NCBI RefSeq assembly: GCF_003399635.1 | Contig: NZ_NBXB01000028.1 | Location: forward strand, 1-64,000 | Direction of reading: 5' to 3' | From: Subtercola boreus | Lineage (GTDB): Bacteria > Actinomycetota > Actinomycetes > Actinomycetales > Microbacteriaceae | DNA: 64,000 nucleotides | Shown: in pieces, positions 19,464-28,095 of the stretch | Numbering within the stretch: the stretch's first letter is position 1 | Layout: every line of letters starts with the position of its first letter | Made by a program: the position numbers and the translations under genes | The notes under the pieces: generated by a model | Seen by the model: the letters and a program-made list of their open reading frames with translations, nothing else | The model's database searches: none | Told to the model about the DNA's origin: nothing

Positions 19464-19925
19464 GTGCACCTCGTCGAAACCCCGGTCACCGATCCGGATG
19501 CCCAGCTGCTGCTCGAGCACTACTTCGCCTCCCGTGGCGACGGCTTCCCACCCGAACTCGGCACGTACCGGGTGACGTTCCCCGACCCGACAAAGTTCCT
19601 GCCCCCGCACGGCGTCTTCGTGGTGCTGCGGGGCGAGGGTGACGTGCCGCTCGGCTGCGGCGGTATCCGGCGCCTCGACGATGCCACGTTCGAAGTCAAA
19701 CATGTGTGGCTGGAACCTGCAGCGCGCGGACAGGGCTGGGCGGGCATCCTGATGCAGCACCTCGAAGACCGGGCGAAGAGCCTTGGCGCGGCAGCCGTCC
19801 TGCTCGACACGAACGCGAGCCTCCTCGGCGCGGCGAAGCTCTACGCGCGGCGCGACTACGAGAACATCCCGGCCTACAACGACAACCCGAACGCGACGAA
19901 CTGGTACCGCAAAGACCTGGCCTGA
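19464..19925 (+). CDS. GNAT family N-acetyltransferase
   Basis: This 153-residue protein has a GNAT fold: the motif-A strand FEVKHVWLEP followed by the acetyl-CoA-binding turn ARGQGWAGILMQHLE, then the NASLLGAAKLYARRDY region. It probably acetylates a small molecule, but the substrate is unknown. The GTG start is supported by a -10 box exactly six bases upstream and by lack of in-frame alternatives before the intergenic region. Confidence 0.82.
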   Translation: MHLVETPVTDPDAQLLLEHYFASRGDGFPPELGTYRVTFPDPTKFLPPHGVFVVLRGEGDVPLGCGGIRRLDDATFEVKHVWLEPAARGQGWAGILMQHLEDRAKSLGAAAVLLDTNASLLGAAKLYARRDYENIPAYNDNPNATNWYRKDLA

Positions 19926-19937
19926 CATCCACTCCGT

Positions 19938-19967
19938 TTGCAGTCCAATGTCGAATCGAGATATTCT
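19938..19967 (+). promoter_or_regulatory. Promoter with overlapping inverted repeats
   Basis: TTGCAG (19938-19943), an 18-base spacer and TATTCT (19962-19967) precede the ATG at 19973. Two interleaved inverted repeats cover the -10: TCGAGA-TAT-TCTCGA (19956-19970) and ATATTC-TC-GAATAT (19961-19974). A repressor site is possible. Confidence 0.4.
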
Positions 19968-19972
19968 CGAAT

Positions 19973-20530
19973 ATGCTCGATCTCGATGACGCCCCTGTAC
20001 CGAGCGGCACGACAGCCGACCTGTGGCGGTCCTACGTCACTGCCTACAGAGCCGACACACCGGCCAGGAAAACTCTGTGTCGCATTTTCACCGACGCGCT
20101 TGTCGCGGACCCGACCGCGTTGGCCCGCTTCGGCATATGGGCGCTGTCCTGCCTGTTCGACACCGACGACGACGCGTCGCTGCCGCTCGGGCAGTGGGGT
20201 GGCGGACTGGTCGATTCGCACTCGCTCCACGCCACCAAGCCGACCGTCTTCGCGCTCCTCGGATATCCCCTGACCGGGCTGGTGTTGATGCCGGTGCTGC
20301 TCGACCTCTTCCACTCACAGCCGGAGCGTTACGCTCGTTGGCTCTTTCTGTTCGTGAGCGGACCGGGTTACCGCCTACCACCGGCGGAATCCGCAATCCT
20401 CCGTGCGACAGCCGAGCCCTATAAAGGCGACTATGGATACCGGTCATTGCTGGAACTCGGCCGCGACGTCGACCCGCGAGCGCGTCGAATGCTGCAACTC
20501 CGGTACACCCAGTCCCGCGGCCGCCGCTAG
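19973..20530 (+). CDS. Hypothetical protein (185 aa)
   Basis: I do not recognise this 185-residue protein. It is soluble apart from one hydrophobic stretch (VFALLGYPLTGLVLMPVLLD), rich in aromatic residues and arginine, and not low-complexity. ATG 19973 is five bases after a TATTCT box, suggesting a leaderless start. Its TAG stop overlaps the TAG of the convergent phosphatase gene in the four-base palindrome CTAG at 20527-20530. Confidence 0.6.
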   Translation: MLDLDDAPVPSGTTADLWRSYVTAYRADTPARKTLCRIFTDALVADPTALARFGIWALSCLFDTDDDASLPLGQWGGGLVDSHSLHATKPTVFALLGYPLTGLVLMPVLLDLFHSQPERYARWLFLFVSGPGYRLPPAESAILRATAEPYKGDYGYRSLLELGRDVDPRARRMLQLRYTQSRGRR

Positions 20531-21135
20531 TACGGCTGCTGGTCGGCGAGCCCCGTGCGAAGTTCCACGGGCAGGTGGCCGAGGTCGTTGTGGGTGACCA
20601 GCTCGGGCATCCGCCCGCTCCGGTACCGGATGATCGTGAGCCCGCAGTTCGCCTGGTTGACCCCGACCCAGCGCCAACCCGGCGCGCTCAGCGCCTCACG
20701 CACGAACCAGCCGATGACGAAGTTGTGCGTGATGAGTAGGTCGTGCGTGGTCTCCCGCGACGGCGTGAGGAACTCGGCGACAGCGTCGGACATCTGCGCC
20801 CGTCCTGCGTCGACCTCCTCCTCGGTCACCGAGTTGAAGAACGGTTCGAAGGCCTTCGGCATCTCGGGTGAGTACTCGGTGGGCACACAGTCGAACAGCA
20901 GGGGCGTGGGTTTCGGGTCGAGCGCCGGAAGCTGCCGTGCCATGATGGCGGCCGTCTCCTCCGCCCGCTGCAGGGGCGAGTGCCAGACGTTCCGAAAGGG
21001 CACCCCGCCGAGGCGGTCGGCCAGCAGGCGCGCCTGTCGCTCACCGCGTGGCGAGAGCGGACCGTCGGCGACGCCGTACTCGGCATCGACCTGCTCGCCG
21101 TGCCGCACCAGATACAGCACATGGCCCATTGTCAT
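20527..21135 (-). CDS. Histidine phosphatase family protein
   Basis: This 202-residue protein belongs to the phosphoglycerate-mutase-like histidine phosphatases. LVRHGEQVD carries the phosphorylated histidine, HSPLQRAEETA the second conserved arginine region, and LLITHNFVIGWF the second catalytic histidine. Substrate is unknown. The start overlaps the M16 peptidase stop (ATGA), so it is the downstream gene of a coupled pair. Confidence 0.88.
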   Translation of the reverse strand: MTMGHVLYLVRHGEQVDAEYGVADGPLSPRGERQARLLADRLGGVPFRNVWHSPLQRAEETAAIMARQLPALDPKPTPLLFDCVPTEYSPEMPKAFEPFFNSVTEEEVDAGRAQMSDAVAEFLTPSRETTHDLLITHNFVIGWFVREALSAPGWRWVGVNQANCGLTIIRYRSGRMPELVTHNDLGHLPVELRTGLADQQPY

Positions 21136-22493
21136 GGTTGCACCACCCCATCGAATGCGCTCGCCTCGAGAGCACCGACCGCGGCGACCGACAATGGCCG
21201 CGAACGGAGCTCGACCGCGAGCTGCTGCACGTCATCCACCGTCACCGCTTGGAGCCGCCGGAGGCCCTCGTCGAGGTCGGCGAACTCACCCGTCGTGATC
21301 TCCGAGCGGCCGAGGCGTGACATGCGCGTGTCGCTGTCTTCGAGCGAGAGGGCCGCCGAGCCCGAGAGCTGGCCCTTGGCGCGGGCCAGTTCATCGGCCG
21401 TGATGCCGCCGGCTGCGAGCTTTCCGAACTCCTCGAGCAGCAGTTCGCTCACCTGGGCCGCGTTCTTCGGCGAGCATCCGGCGTACATGCCGAACAGCCC
21501 TGCGTCCGAGTAGCCGGCAGCGTAGGAATAGACCGAGTAGGCGAGGCCGCGTCTCTCCCGCACCTCCTGGAAGAGCCGAGACGACATGCCGCCGCCGAAG
21601 ACGGCGTTCAGCACGCTCAGGGTCGAGCGCCGGTCATCCGTCGCCACCAGGCCCGGGTAGCCGAGCATGACGACAGCCTGCTCGTTGGGCCGGGTGGTGA
21701 TCGAGAGCGCCGAGCCGCGGGTGAGCACGACAGAGTCGCCGGTGCGTCGCTCGACAGGGCGCGCGGAGCCGGCGAGATCCCAGCCGCCAGCGGCGACGGC
21801 CCGCTGCACGCGGGCGACGAGCTCATCGTGGTCGACCGCGCCCGCAACCGTCACGACCAGGTCGTTCGGACGGTAATTCGCGAGGTAGTGCTCCCACACG
21901 GCGTCACGGGTGACCGCACGGATGGTGTCGCCCGTTCCGCCGATCGGCCGGCCGAGCGGATGATCGCCCAGCACGGCTTCGAACAGGCGCTCCCCCACGA
22001 CCTCGTTGGGGTCGTCATCCGCCATCGCGAGCTCTTCGAGGATGACCCCGCGCTCGTTCTCGAACTCGGTGGCGTCGAGCACCGATGACGTGAACATGTC
22101 GGCGAGCACGTCGACGGCCATTGGGAGGTCCCGATCCTGAACCTTCGCGTAGTAGCAGGTGTACTCCTTGCCGGTGAGGGCGTTGTGCTCACCGCCGACC
22201 TGGTCGAACGAGACGGCGATGTCGAGCGCCGTTCGCGACGGGGTGCCCTTGAAGAGCAGGTGCTCGAGGAAGTGGGTCGAGCCGAAGCGCGACGGGACGG
22301 CCACGACGGCGCCGAGCTCGTCGCGGGATCCGACTGCCACCCAGAAGCCGATCGTGGCGCTCCGGGCACCGGGAACACGTTCGCTCAGGATCCGGATGCC
22401 GCTCGGCAGCACGGAACGCCTCACAAGGGCGTCACCGGAAGCGGTGAGGGACAACTCGGGCAGGTCGAGGGGAAGAGCAACAGCACCGTTCAT
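21132..22493 (-). CDS. M16 family zinc metallopeptidase
   Basis: This 453-residue pitrilysin-type protease has the inverted zinc motif HxxEH (STHFLEHLLFKG) and the third ligand glutamate in the ENERGVILEEL region. M16 genes near pnp and dapB are a conserved actinobacterial arrangement. The true substrate is unknown. ATG 22493 is used; a GTG four codons upstream (22505) is also possible, and a TAGACT box sits just before it. The next gene, a histidine phosphatase, overlaps its stop. Confidence 0.9.
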   Translation of the reverse strand: MNGAVALPLDLPELSLTASGDALVRRSVLPSGIRILSERVPGARSATIGFWVAVGSRDELGAVVAVPSRFGSTHFLEHLLFKGTPSRTALDIAVSFDQVGGEHNALTGKEYTCYYAKVQDRDLPMAVDVLADMFTSSVLDATEFENERGVILEELAMADDDPNEVVGERLFEAVLGDHPLGRPIGGTGDTIRAVTRDAVWEHYLANYRPNDLVVTVAGAVDHDELVARVQRAVAAGGWDLAGSARPVERRTGDSVVLTRGSALSITTRPNEQAVVMLGYPGLVATDDRRSTLSVLNAVFGGGMSSRLFQEVRERRGLAYSVYSYAAGYSDAGLFGMYAGCSPKNAAQVSELLLEEFGKLAAGGITADELARAKGQLSGSAALSLEDSDTRMSRLGRSEITTGEFADLDEGLRRLQAVTVDDVQQLAVELRSRPLSVAAVGALEASAFDGVVQP

Positions 22494-22588
22494 CGGAGAC
22501 AACACTAGTCTATGCCACCCCTGAAGATCGGGAGGATGTGCCGCAGACGAGCGCCGGGTGGCCGAGCGCGGGTCGTCACGTACGGACG

Positions 22589-23581
22589 TCAGTCGCGGGC
22601 ATCCGAGACGTCACGGGCCTTCATGACGCTCAGGCTGTGAGCCGGCTTCATTCCCAGCACGATCTTTCCCCGGGCGTGGCGCTTCTCGAGGTCGTCAAAT
22701 GCCTCACGGACGAAACCGAAGGGGTAGTAGCCCGAGATCAGCACCGACACCTGCCTGTCGGCGGCGAGCTGGGCGAGTTTCGTGAGCACATCGGTGTTGT
22801 GCTTCTCGGTCGCCTCGTCGGGGCAGATCGTCTCGAGTTCCAGATCGCGGCGGTGCTCAGAGGAGCTGAAGCGTTTCGCGTCAACACCGAGCTCTTCGGC
22901 GAGGGCCGCCCCGTTCTGGCCGAAGTTGTCGATGTAGGCGTCGACGCCGTCGGGTGCCAGCTTCTCGATGCGCTCGATCATCCCGTCGCCATAGACGACC
23001 GGCTTGATGCCGAGCTGGCGCAGGTAGTCGAAGTTCCGTTCGCCGCAGGTGCCGATGACGGTCGCGCCCCGGAGCTTCGCGAGCTGGATCTCGATGCTGC
23101 CCACTCCCCCGGCCGCCGCCGAGACCACGACGGTGTCGCCTTGGCCGACACGCACCTGGTCGACGAGATCGTGGGCGGCGAGACCGGCGAGGAAGAGCGA
23201 CCCGGCGACCTCCCACGGAAGCTGCTTCGGCTTCGCGACGAGGCTCGTCGCCTTCACGACGATGTGGTAGGCGTGCGACGACATCCGGGCGTGTCCGAGC
23301 ACCTCCGCGTTGCGCTTGAACTGGGTCACCCCGTTGCCCACGGCGATGACGATCCCGGCGAAGTCGCTGCCCTGGGTCTGGTGGTTCGACGTTTCGATCC
23401 GGTCGGCGAACTGCCCCTGGCGAATGTAGGCCTCGATGTGGTTGATGCCCGCGGCGAGCACTTCGACGAGCACCTCGCCGGGACCGGGCTCCGGCATCCG
23501 CACATCGACGAACTCGAGCACCTCCACTCCCCCGAACTCGGCGAACTGGACAGACTTGGTGGACAGCGCAGTGCGAGTCAT
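22589..23581 (-). CDS. Zinc-free quinone oxidoreductase-like NADP-dependent enzyme
   Basis: This 330-residue medium-chain dehydrogenase/reductase resembles quinone oxidoreductases. It has the N-terminal GroES-like fold (PGPGEVLVEVLAAGINH), the GSDFAGIV motif and the nucleotide-binding VVVSAAAGGVGSIEIQLA. The structural zinc cysteines are missing, as in the quinone reductase branch. ATG 23581 was chosen because the homology begins there and an AAGG lies upstream. It interrupts the usual pnp-M16 neighbourhood together with the DUF6745-like pair. Confidence 0.85.
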   Translation of the reverse strand: MTRTALSTKSVQFAEFGGVEVLEFVDVRMPEPGPGEVLVEVLAAGINHIEAYIRQGQFADRIETSNHQTQGSDFAGIVIAVGNGVTQFKRNAEVLGHARMSSHAYHIVVKATSLVAKPKQLPWEVAGSLFLAGLAAHDLVDQVRVGQGDTVVVSAAAGGVGSIEIQLAKLRGATVIGTCGERNFDYLRQLGIKPVVYGDGMIERIEKLAPDGVDAYIDNFGQNGAALAEELGVDAKRFSSSEHRRDLELETICPDEATEKHNTDVLTKLAQLAADRQVSVLISGYYPFGFVREAFDDLEKRHARGKIVLGMKPAHSLSVMKARDVSDARD

Positions 23582-23702
23582 GGTGTGCCTTCTCTCTGTT
23601 GCGATCATCCGCCCGTGCGGGCCTTCGCGGCAAGAGGTCTGCGGATGCTCGCCCCGCCCGTTCCCGCGTGGTATGCGTTTCACGGCCTGCGAGTCGCGGG
23701 CG

Positions 23703-24458
23703 TCACCGCGGTCGAGCGGGCGGGGCCTGCCAGGAACCGTGTTCGGCCCAGATCGCCCAGCCGTCCATCCATCGCATCGCCGGACCGGTGAGGCAGTGTG
23801 GGCGTCCCTCCTCATCGAGCTCCAATGCCGTGGGACGCTCGCTGATCACGACGAGGCCGCGGCGGAGCCACGCCCAGTACGAGTGCCAGCCGAGTTCGCG
23901 AAAAGGGTTCCACTCGCCCATGTCCGCACCCAGCGAGTCGAGCCCCTCGGCTAGACAGGAGTAGCCGAGGAGAGTGTTCGCTTCGAAGTCGTTGAACCAG
24001 GCATCCGCAGCATCGGTGTCGTGCTCGAGTTGGCGGATGACGCACTGGTAGTGCGAATCCCGATCTGCCCCCATGAATGCCCACGCGACCTCTTCGGCGT
24101 CGGCAACCCCGACGGTTCGCCGCGCCGACTCGAAGAGGCGCCGCCAGAGCTGCTGATGATCGGGGATCTGGGGCTCAGAGGGCAGGGGCGACGGTGCCCC
24201 GCTGGGAAGAGTGGCCACCGTGCTCGCCAGCGCTTCGACGATCTGCCGATCGACCTCTTCGGGCACGTCCCGGAGCGTGCGAACCGCTGCAAGAGGGGAC
24301 GGCGCCAGAACGACGTGCACCGGCAGCGAGACACCCAGCGACGCGTAGCACCGGGCGACCGCTGCTCGCATCCGTATTGCATCGATCGGCGCGGTGGAGT
24401 CGGCTGCAGCACGCCAGCGATGGAGAAGCGCCTCGGGGTCGTTCGCCTGCGCGCTCAT
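23703..24458 (-). CDS. DUF6745-like protein, downstream paralogue
   Basis: This 251-residue soluble protein shares its layout with the upstream neighbour at 24455: RWRAAADSTAPID, then ARCYASLG, ALAPSPLAAVRTL-like helices, and a C-terminal WRRGLVVISERPT...GRPHCLTGPAMRW.DGW motif. The ending resembles the DUF6745 family, in which W-D-G-W and a following H-G are conserved; here the chain ends about ten residues after HG. Function is unknown. Its ATG overlaps the upstream stop (ATGA), so both proteins are made together and may form a heteromer. Confidence 0.65.
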   Translation of the reverse strand: MSAQANDPEALLHRWRAAADSTAPIDAIRMRAAVARCYASLGVSLPVHVVLAPSPLAAVRTLRDVPEEVDRQIVEALASTVATLPSGAPSPLPSEPQIPDHQQLWRRLFESARRTVGVADAEEVAWAFMGADRDSHYQCVIRQLEHDTDAADAWFNDFEANTLLGYSCLAEGLDSLGADMGEWNPFRELGWHSYWAWLRRGLVVISERPTALELDEEGRPHCLTGPAMRWMDGWAIWAEHGSWQAPPARPR

Positions 24459-25294
24459 GCGGGATCCGTCCGGGATCCGTGCACGGCATGCACCTGCCAG
24501 CCGTCGGCCCACGCAATCGCAGCACCGGTCAGACAGTGCGGGCGCCCCTGCTCGTCGAGGTTCAGCACGGTCGGCCTGTCGCTCATCACGACGTATCCCC
24601 GGCGCAGCCAGCTCCAGAACGAGTGCCGACCGAGTTCGACGAAAGGGCGCCAGCGGGACAGGTCGGCCCCGGTGAGAAGCTCCAGTGCTTGGGCGATGTG
24701 GGAGTCGACCAGAAAATCTCTCTCGTACGGTTCGTAGCGCGTCTCGGCCCCGTCGACGTCAGCGTCGAGCTGTTCGACAACACACTGGTTGGAACTCCGG
24801 GCATCTGCGAGAAACGCCCAGCCGACCAGCGCGGCGATCCCTCCCGAGCCCGTCTCGTGCGCCGGCCCCAGCAGCTGCTCCCACAGTCCGGAGTGCACCT
24901 GCCACCGTCGTTCGAGCGGAAGCGGGGTCGCCTGGTCGACCCCTTGTGTCAGCAGCTGGCCGATCACGTCCTCGGCCAGTCCGGGGGAAAGGTGCTCAAA
25001 CCGACGAACGAGACACGGGTCGAGAGAGTCGACCGAGTCGAACCGATCGCTCGCCAGCCTCAACCGGACGGCTGCAGCGACGACATCCTGGACCAGCGCG
25101 AGTGCTCGCGCCGAAGCGAGAGGCGAGGCAGCCCAGACAATGTAGCGCGGCGGAGCGATCGCCAACTCTCGGTAACAGGCGAGAATCGCAGCCTCGGCTC
25201 GCAACCGATCAATCGGCTGCGTCGAATCGGCGTCGTGCCGCCACTCGTCGAGGAGGCTGCGTTCCTCTTCGCGACGATAATTGCTGCTCTCCAT
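24455..25294 (-). CDS. DUF6745-like protein, upstream paralogue
   Basis: This 279-residue protein is a diverged paralogue of the next gene downstream. Shared landmarks are RHDADSTQPIDRLRAEAAI, WAASPLASARAL, WLRRGYVVMSDRPTVLNLDE, GRPHCLTGAAIAW and ADGWQVHAVHGSR at the C-terminus. I assign the DUF6745 resemblance from the last segment; the function is unknown. TATCCT lies six bases before the ATG, indicating a promoter for the pair. It is separated from pnp by a likely terminator at 25320-25367. Confidence 0.65.
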   Translation of the reverse strand: MESSNYRREEERSLLDEWRHDADSTQPIDRLRAEAAILACYRELAIAPPRYIVWAASPLASARALALVQDVVAAAVRLRLASDRFDSVDSLDPCLVRRFEHLSPGLAEDVIGQLLTQGVDQATPLPLERRWQVHSGLWEQLLGPAHETGSGGIAALVGWAFLADARSSNQCVVEQLDADVDGAETRYEPYERDFLVDSHIAQALELLTGADLSRWRPFVELGRHSFWSWLRRGYVVMSDRPTVLNLDEQGRPHCLTGAAIAWADGWQVHAVHGSRTDPA

Positions 25295-25300
25295 GATTCG

Positions 25301-25306
25301 AGGATA
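25301..25306 (-). promoter_or_regulatory. -10 box for the DUF6745-like pair
   Basis: TATCCT on the minus strand, six bases before ATG 25294. Confidence 0.5.
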
Positions 25307-25319
25307 CCTCAGGAACGAC

Positions 25320-25367
25320 GGATGCCCGCCAGGACCGCTCGGCGTGAGCAGGTTCTGACGGGCATCC
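25320..25367 (-). terminator. Hairpin after pnp
   Basis: Arms of 13 bases (GGATGCCCGCCAG against CTGACGGGCATCC, one mismatch) enclose a 22-base loop, 61 bases after the pnp stop. No T-run follows, so it is either a weak terminator or a 3' stability element. Confidence 0.5.
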
Positions 25368-25427
25368 GGTACCGGCTGCGAGAACAGCGGGCGGGCGACG
25401 TGAGCCGGCCGGGTGGAACGGGTGTGG

Positions 25428-27731
25428 CTAGCCTTCGGCGGGAGCCGAGGGGCCCTCGCTGTGGGCGGCGGAACCCTCTGTGTCGGCGGCGACGGCCACG
25501 AGGTTGTCCTCGAGCGCGGCCTCGTCGATCACCGGGGCGAGCGACAGCTTTCCGCGGTCGTCGATCTTGGTGATCTCGACCTGGATCTTCTGGCCGACGC
25601 CGAGCACGTCTTCGACGTTCTCGACACGCTTGCCACCGGCGAGCTTGCGGACCTCGCTGATGTGCAGCAGGCCGTCCTTGCCGGGCATCAGCGAGACGAA
25701 CGCACCGAACGTTGCGATCTTCACGACGGTTCCGAGGAACCGCTCGCCGACCTCGGGGTTGAGGGGGTTCGCGATGGCGTTGACCGCCGCGCGTGCCGCC
25801 TCAGCCGACGGGCCGTCGACCGCGCCGATGTAGACGGTGCCGTCATCCTCGATCGAGATGTCGGCTCCGGTATCGTCCTGGATCTGGTTGATCGTCTTGC
25901 CCTTCGGGCCGATCAGCTCACCGATCTTGTCGACCGGGATCTGCACCGAGATCACACGGGGCGCGGTCGGGGCCATCTCGTCGGGCGTCGAGATCGCAGC
26001 GTTCAGCACCTCGAGGATCGCGGTGCGGGCGGCCTTGGCCTGGCCGAGCGCGCCGTCGAGCACCGACGTGGGAATGCCGTCGAGCTTCGTGTCGAGCTGG
26101 ATGGCCGTGATGAACTCAGCTGTGCCGGCGACCTTGAAGTCCATGTCGCCGAGCGCGTCTTCGGCGCCGAGGATGTCGGTGAGAGCCGCATAGCGCGTCT
26201 CGCCGTCGACCTCGTCGGAGACGAGACCCATGGCGATACCGGCGACGGGTGCGCGAAGCGGCACACCGGCGTTCAGCAGCGACAGAGTGGAGGCGCAGAC
26301 GGAACCCATCGACGTCGAACCGTTGGAACCGAGAGCCTCGGAGACCTGGCGGATGGCGTAGGGGAACTCTTCACGCGACGGCAGCACCGGCACGAGGGCG
26401 CGCTCGGCGAGGTAGCCGTGCCCGATCTCGCGACGCTTCGGGGTGCCCACGCGGCCGGTCTCACCGGTCGAGTAGGGCGGGAAGTTGTAGTGGTGCATGT
26501 AGCGCTTCTTGGTGACGGGGCTCAGCGAGTCGATCTGCTGCTCCATCTTCAACATGTTCAGCGTGGTGACACCCAGGATCTGGGTCTCGCCGCGCTGGAA
26601 GATCGCCGAACCGTGCACGCGGGGGATGACCTCGACCTCGGCGTCCAGCGGACGGATGTCGCTGAGGCCACGGCCGTCGATGCGGATGCCGTCGCGGAGG
26701 ATACGGCCGCGGACGACCACCTTCGTGACAGCCTTGTAGGCTGCCGAGAACTCGGCGAGAACGGTTGTCGCAACCGAGCCCGCTTCGACCTGCTCGGAGA
26801 GGGTCGACTTGACGCGGGCCTTGAGTGCGTCATCCGCATCCTGGCGCTCGATCTTGTCGGCGATCTGGTAGATCTTCACGAGTTCGTCGTAGGCGAGGCC
26901 CGCAACGGTGTCGTAGGACTCCTTCGAGTACGGCAGGAACACCGGGTACTCGACGATGGCCTTGGCGCTCTGCGAGGCCATGGCGGCCTGGGCTGCGACA
27001 AGTTGCTTGATGAAGGGCTTCGACGCCTCGAGGCCCTGGCTGACGACAGCCTCATCGGGCTTCGTGGCACCGGCCTGGATGAGGCCCCACGCGTGCTCGG
27101 TGGCTTCGGCCTCGACCATCATGATCGCGACGTCTTCGTTGCCGTTCTTGTCGGTCACGACACGGCCGGCCACGACGATGTCGAAGACGGCGTCGGCGAG
27201 CTGGGCGTAGGTCGGGAAGGCGACCCACTGCGTGCCGATGAGCGCGAGGCGCACCGCACCGATCGGGCCCGAGAACGGAACGCCCGAGATCTGGCTCGAC
27301 GCGGATGCCGCGTTGATGGCCAGTGCGTCGTAGAACTCGCCCGGGGCGATCGACAGCACGGTGATGACGACCTGCACCTCGTTGCGGAGACCAGTGACGA
27401 ACGACGGGCGAAGGGGCCGGTCGATGAGGCGGCAGACCAGGATGGCCTCGGTCGAGGGGCGGCCCTCACGACGGAAGAACGAGCCGGGGATCTTGCCGGC
27501 GGCGTACGAACGCTCTTCGACGTCGATGGTGAGCGGGAAGAAGTCGAAGTTGTCCTTCGGGTGCTTCGAGACGCTCGTGGCGCTCAGCAGCATGGTTTCC
27601 TCGTCGAGGTACGCAGCAACGGCACCCTGTGCCTGCTGCGCGAGACGACCCGTTTCGAAACGGATCGTGCGGGTGCCGAACGAACCGTTGTCGAGCACGG
27701 CTTCGGCGAATTTAATTTCTGGACCCTCCAT
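25428..27731 (-). CDS. pnp: Polyribonucleotide nucleotidyltransferase (PNPase)
   Basis: PNPase (767 residues) degrades RNA phosphorolytically from the 3' end, and the trimer also adds tails. Two RNase PH-like domains are present ([49 protein letters not shown]), followed by KH ([17 protein letters not shown]) and S1 ([20 protein letters not shown]) domains. An AAAGGAGAG ribosome-binding site lies upstream of ATG 27731. The C-terminal tail is acidic and Ala/Pro-rich. The usual adjacency to rpsO is broken here by the muramidase and one unknown gene. Confidence 0.97.
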   Translation of the reverse strand: MEGPEIKFAEAVLDNGSFGTRTIRFETGRLAQQAQGAVAAYLDEETMLLSATSVSKHPKDNFDFFPLTIDVEERSYAAGKIPGSFFRREGRPSTEAILVCRLIDRPLRPSFVTGLRNEVQVVITVLSIAPGEFYDALAINAASASSQISGVPFSGPIGAVRLALIGTQWVAFPTYAQLADAVFDIVVAGRVVTDKNGNEDVAIMMVEAEATEHAWGLIQAGATKPDEAVVSQGLEASKPFIKQLVAAQAAMASQSAKAIVEYPVFLPYSKESYDTVAGLAYDELVKIYQIADKIERQDADDALKARVKSTLSEQVEAGSVATTVLAEFSAAYKAVTKVVVRGRILRDGIRIDGRGLSDIRPLDAEVEVIPRVHGSAIFQRGETQILGVTTLNMLKMEQQIDSLSPVTKKRYMHHYNFPPYSTGETGRVGTPKRREIGHGYLAERALVPVLPSREEFPYAIRQVSEALGSNGSTSMGSVCASTLSLLNAGVPLRAPVAGIAMGLVSDEVDGETRYAALTDILGAEDALGDMDFKVAGTAEFITAIQLDTKLDGIPTSVLDGALGQAKAARTAILEVLNAAISTPDEMAPTAPRVISVQIPVDKIGELIGPKGKTINQIQDDTGADISIEDDGTVYIGAVDGPSAEAARAAVNAIANPLNPEVGERFLGTVVKIATFGAFVSLMPGKDGLLHISEVRKLAGGKRVENVEDVLGVGQKIQVEITKIDDRGKLSLAPVIDEAALEDNLVAVAADTEGSAAHSEGPSAPAEG

Positions 27732-28095
27732 ATGGGGGTTCTCTCCTTTGACTCATTAGTAGTGCACTGCGTTCCGCGCCATACCGGCGCTCTGAACGTC
27801 GTCATCCCGTATGGACGACGATCCTCCTCGGAGCAGGGCATGCCTCGGCATGCCTCAGGAGCGATTGACGACTGGCCAACAGTAGAAATACACCGAGCGG
27901 TCGGCTCCACCCTCGGGATACCACCACCGGTGACCAGTTGCGTACCTGTCTGCTCCGTTTGTAGCGCTTCCAGTCTACTCCCGGGGCCCGAATGCGCCTA
28001 GCGGCGCGCCCGCGCGACCAACCTTCCCCGAATGGGGGTCATTCGTGATGGACTGTCGAAATCAATGTCGATGACCTATATAGTGAGATTTCATC
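27732..28095. other. 364-bp intergenic region between divergent pnp and muramidase genes
   Basis: This gap holds the 5' leader of pnp and the muramidase promoter. A 7-bp stem (CGTCGTC/GACGACG, 27797-27820) and a 10-bp direct repeat (GGCATGCCTC twice, 27837-27856, also self-complementary) lie in the pnp leader, where RNA structure often controls PNPase. Nearer the muramidase, TGTCGA is repeated 12 bp apart (28055 and 28067). No credible gene is present. Confidence 0.6.
28079..28084 (+). promoter_or_regulatory. -10 box for the GH25 muramidase
   Basis: TATAGT, eleven bases before the ATG at 28096. No convincing TTGACA is seen; the repeated TGTCGA words at 28055-28060 and 28067-28072 occupy the -35 area and could be an operator. 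Confidence 0.5.

Noticed and set aside
25413-28001. 862-codon open frame opposite pnp
   Set aside because: Antisense shadow of PNPase; no recognisable motif, and pnp is certain.
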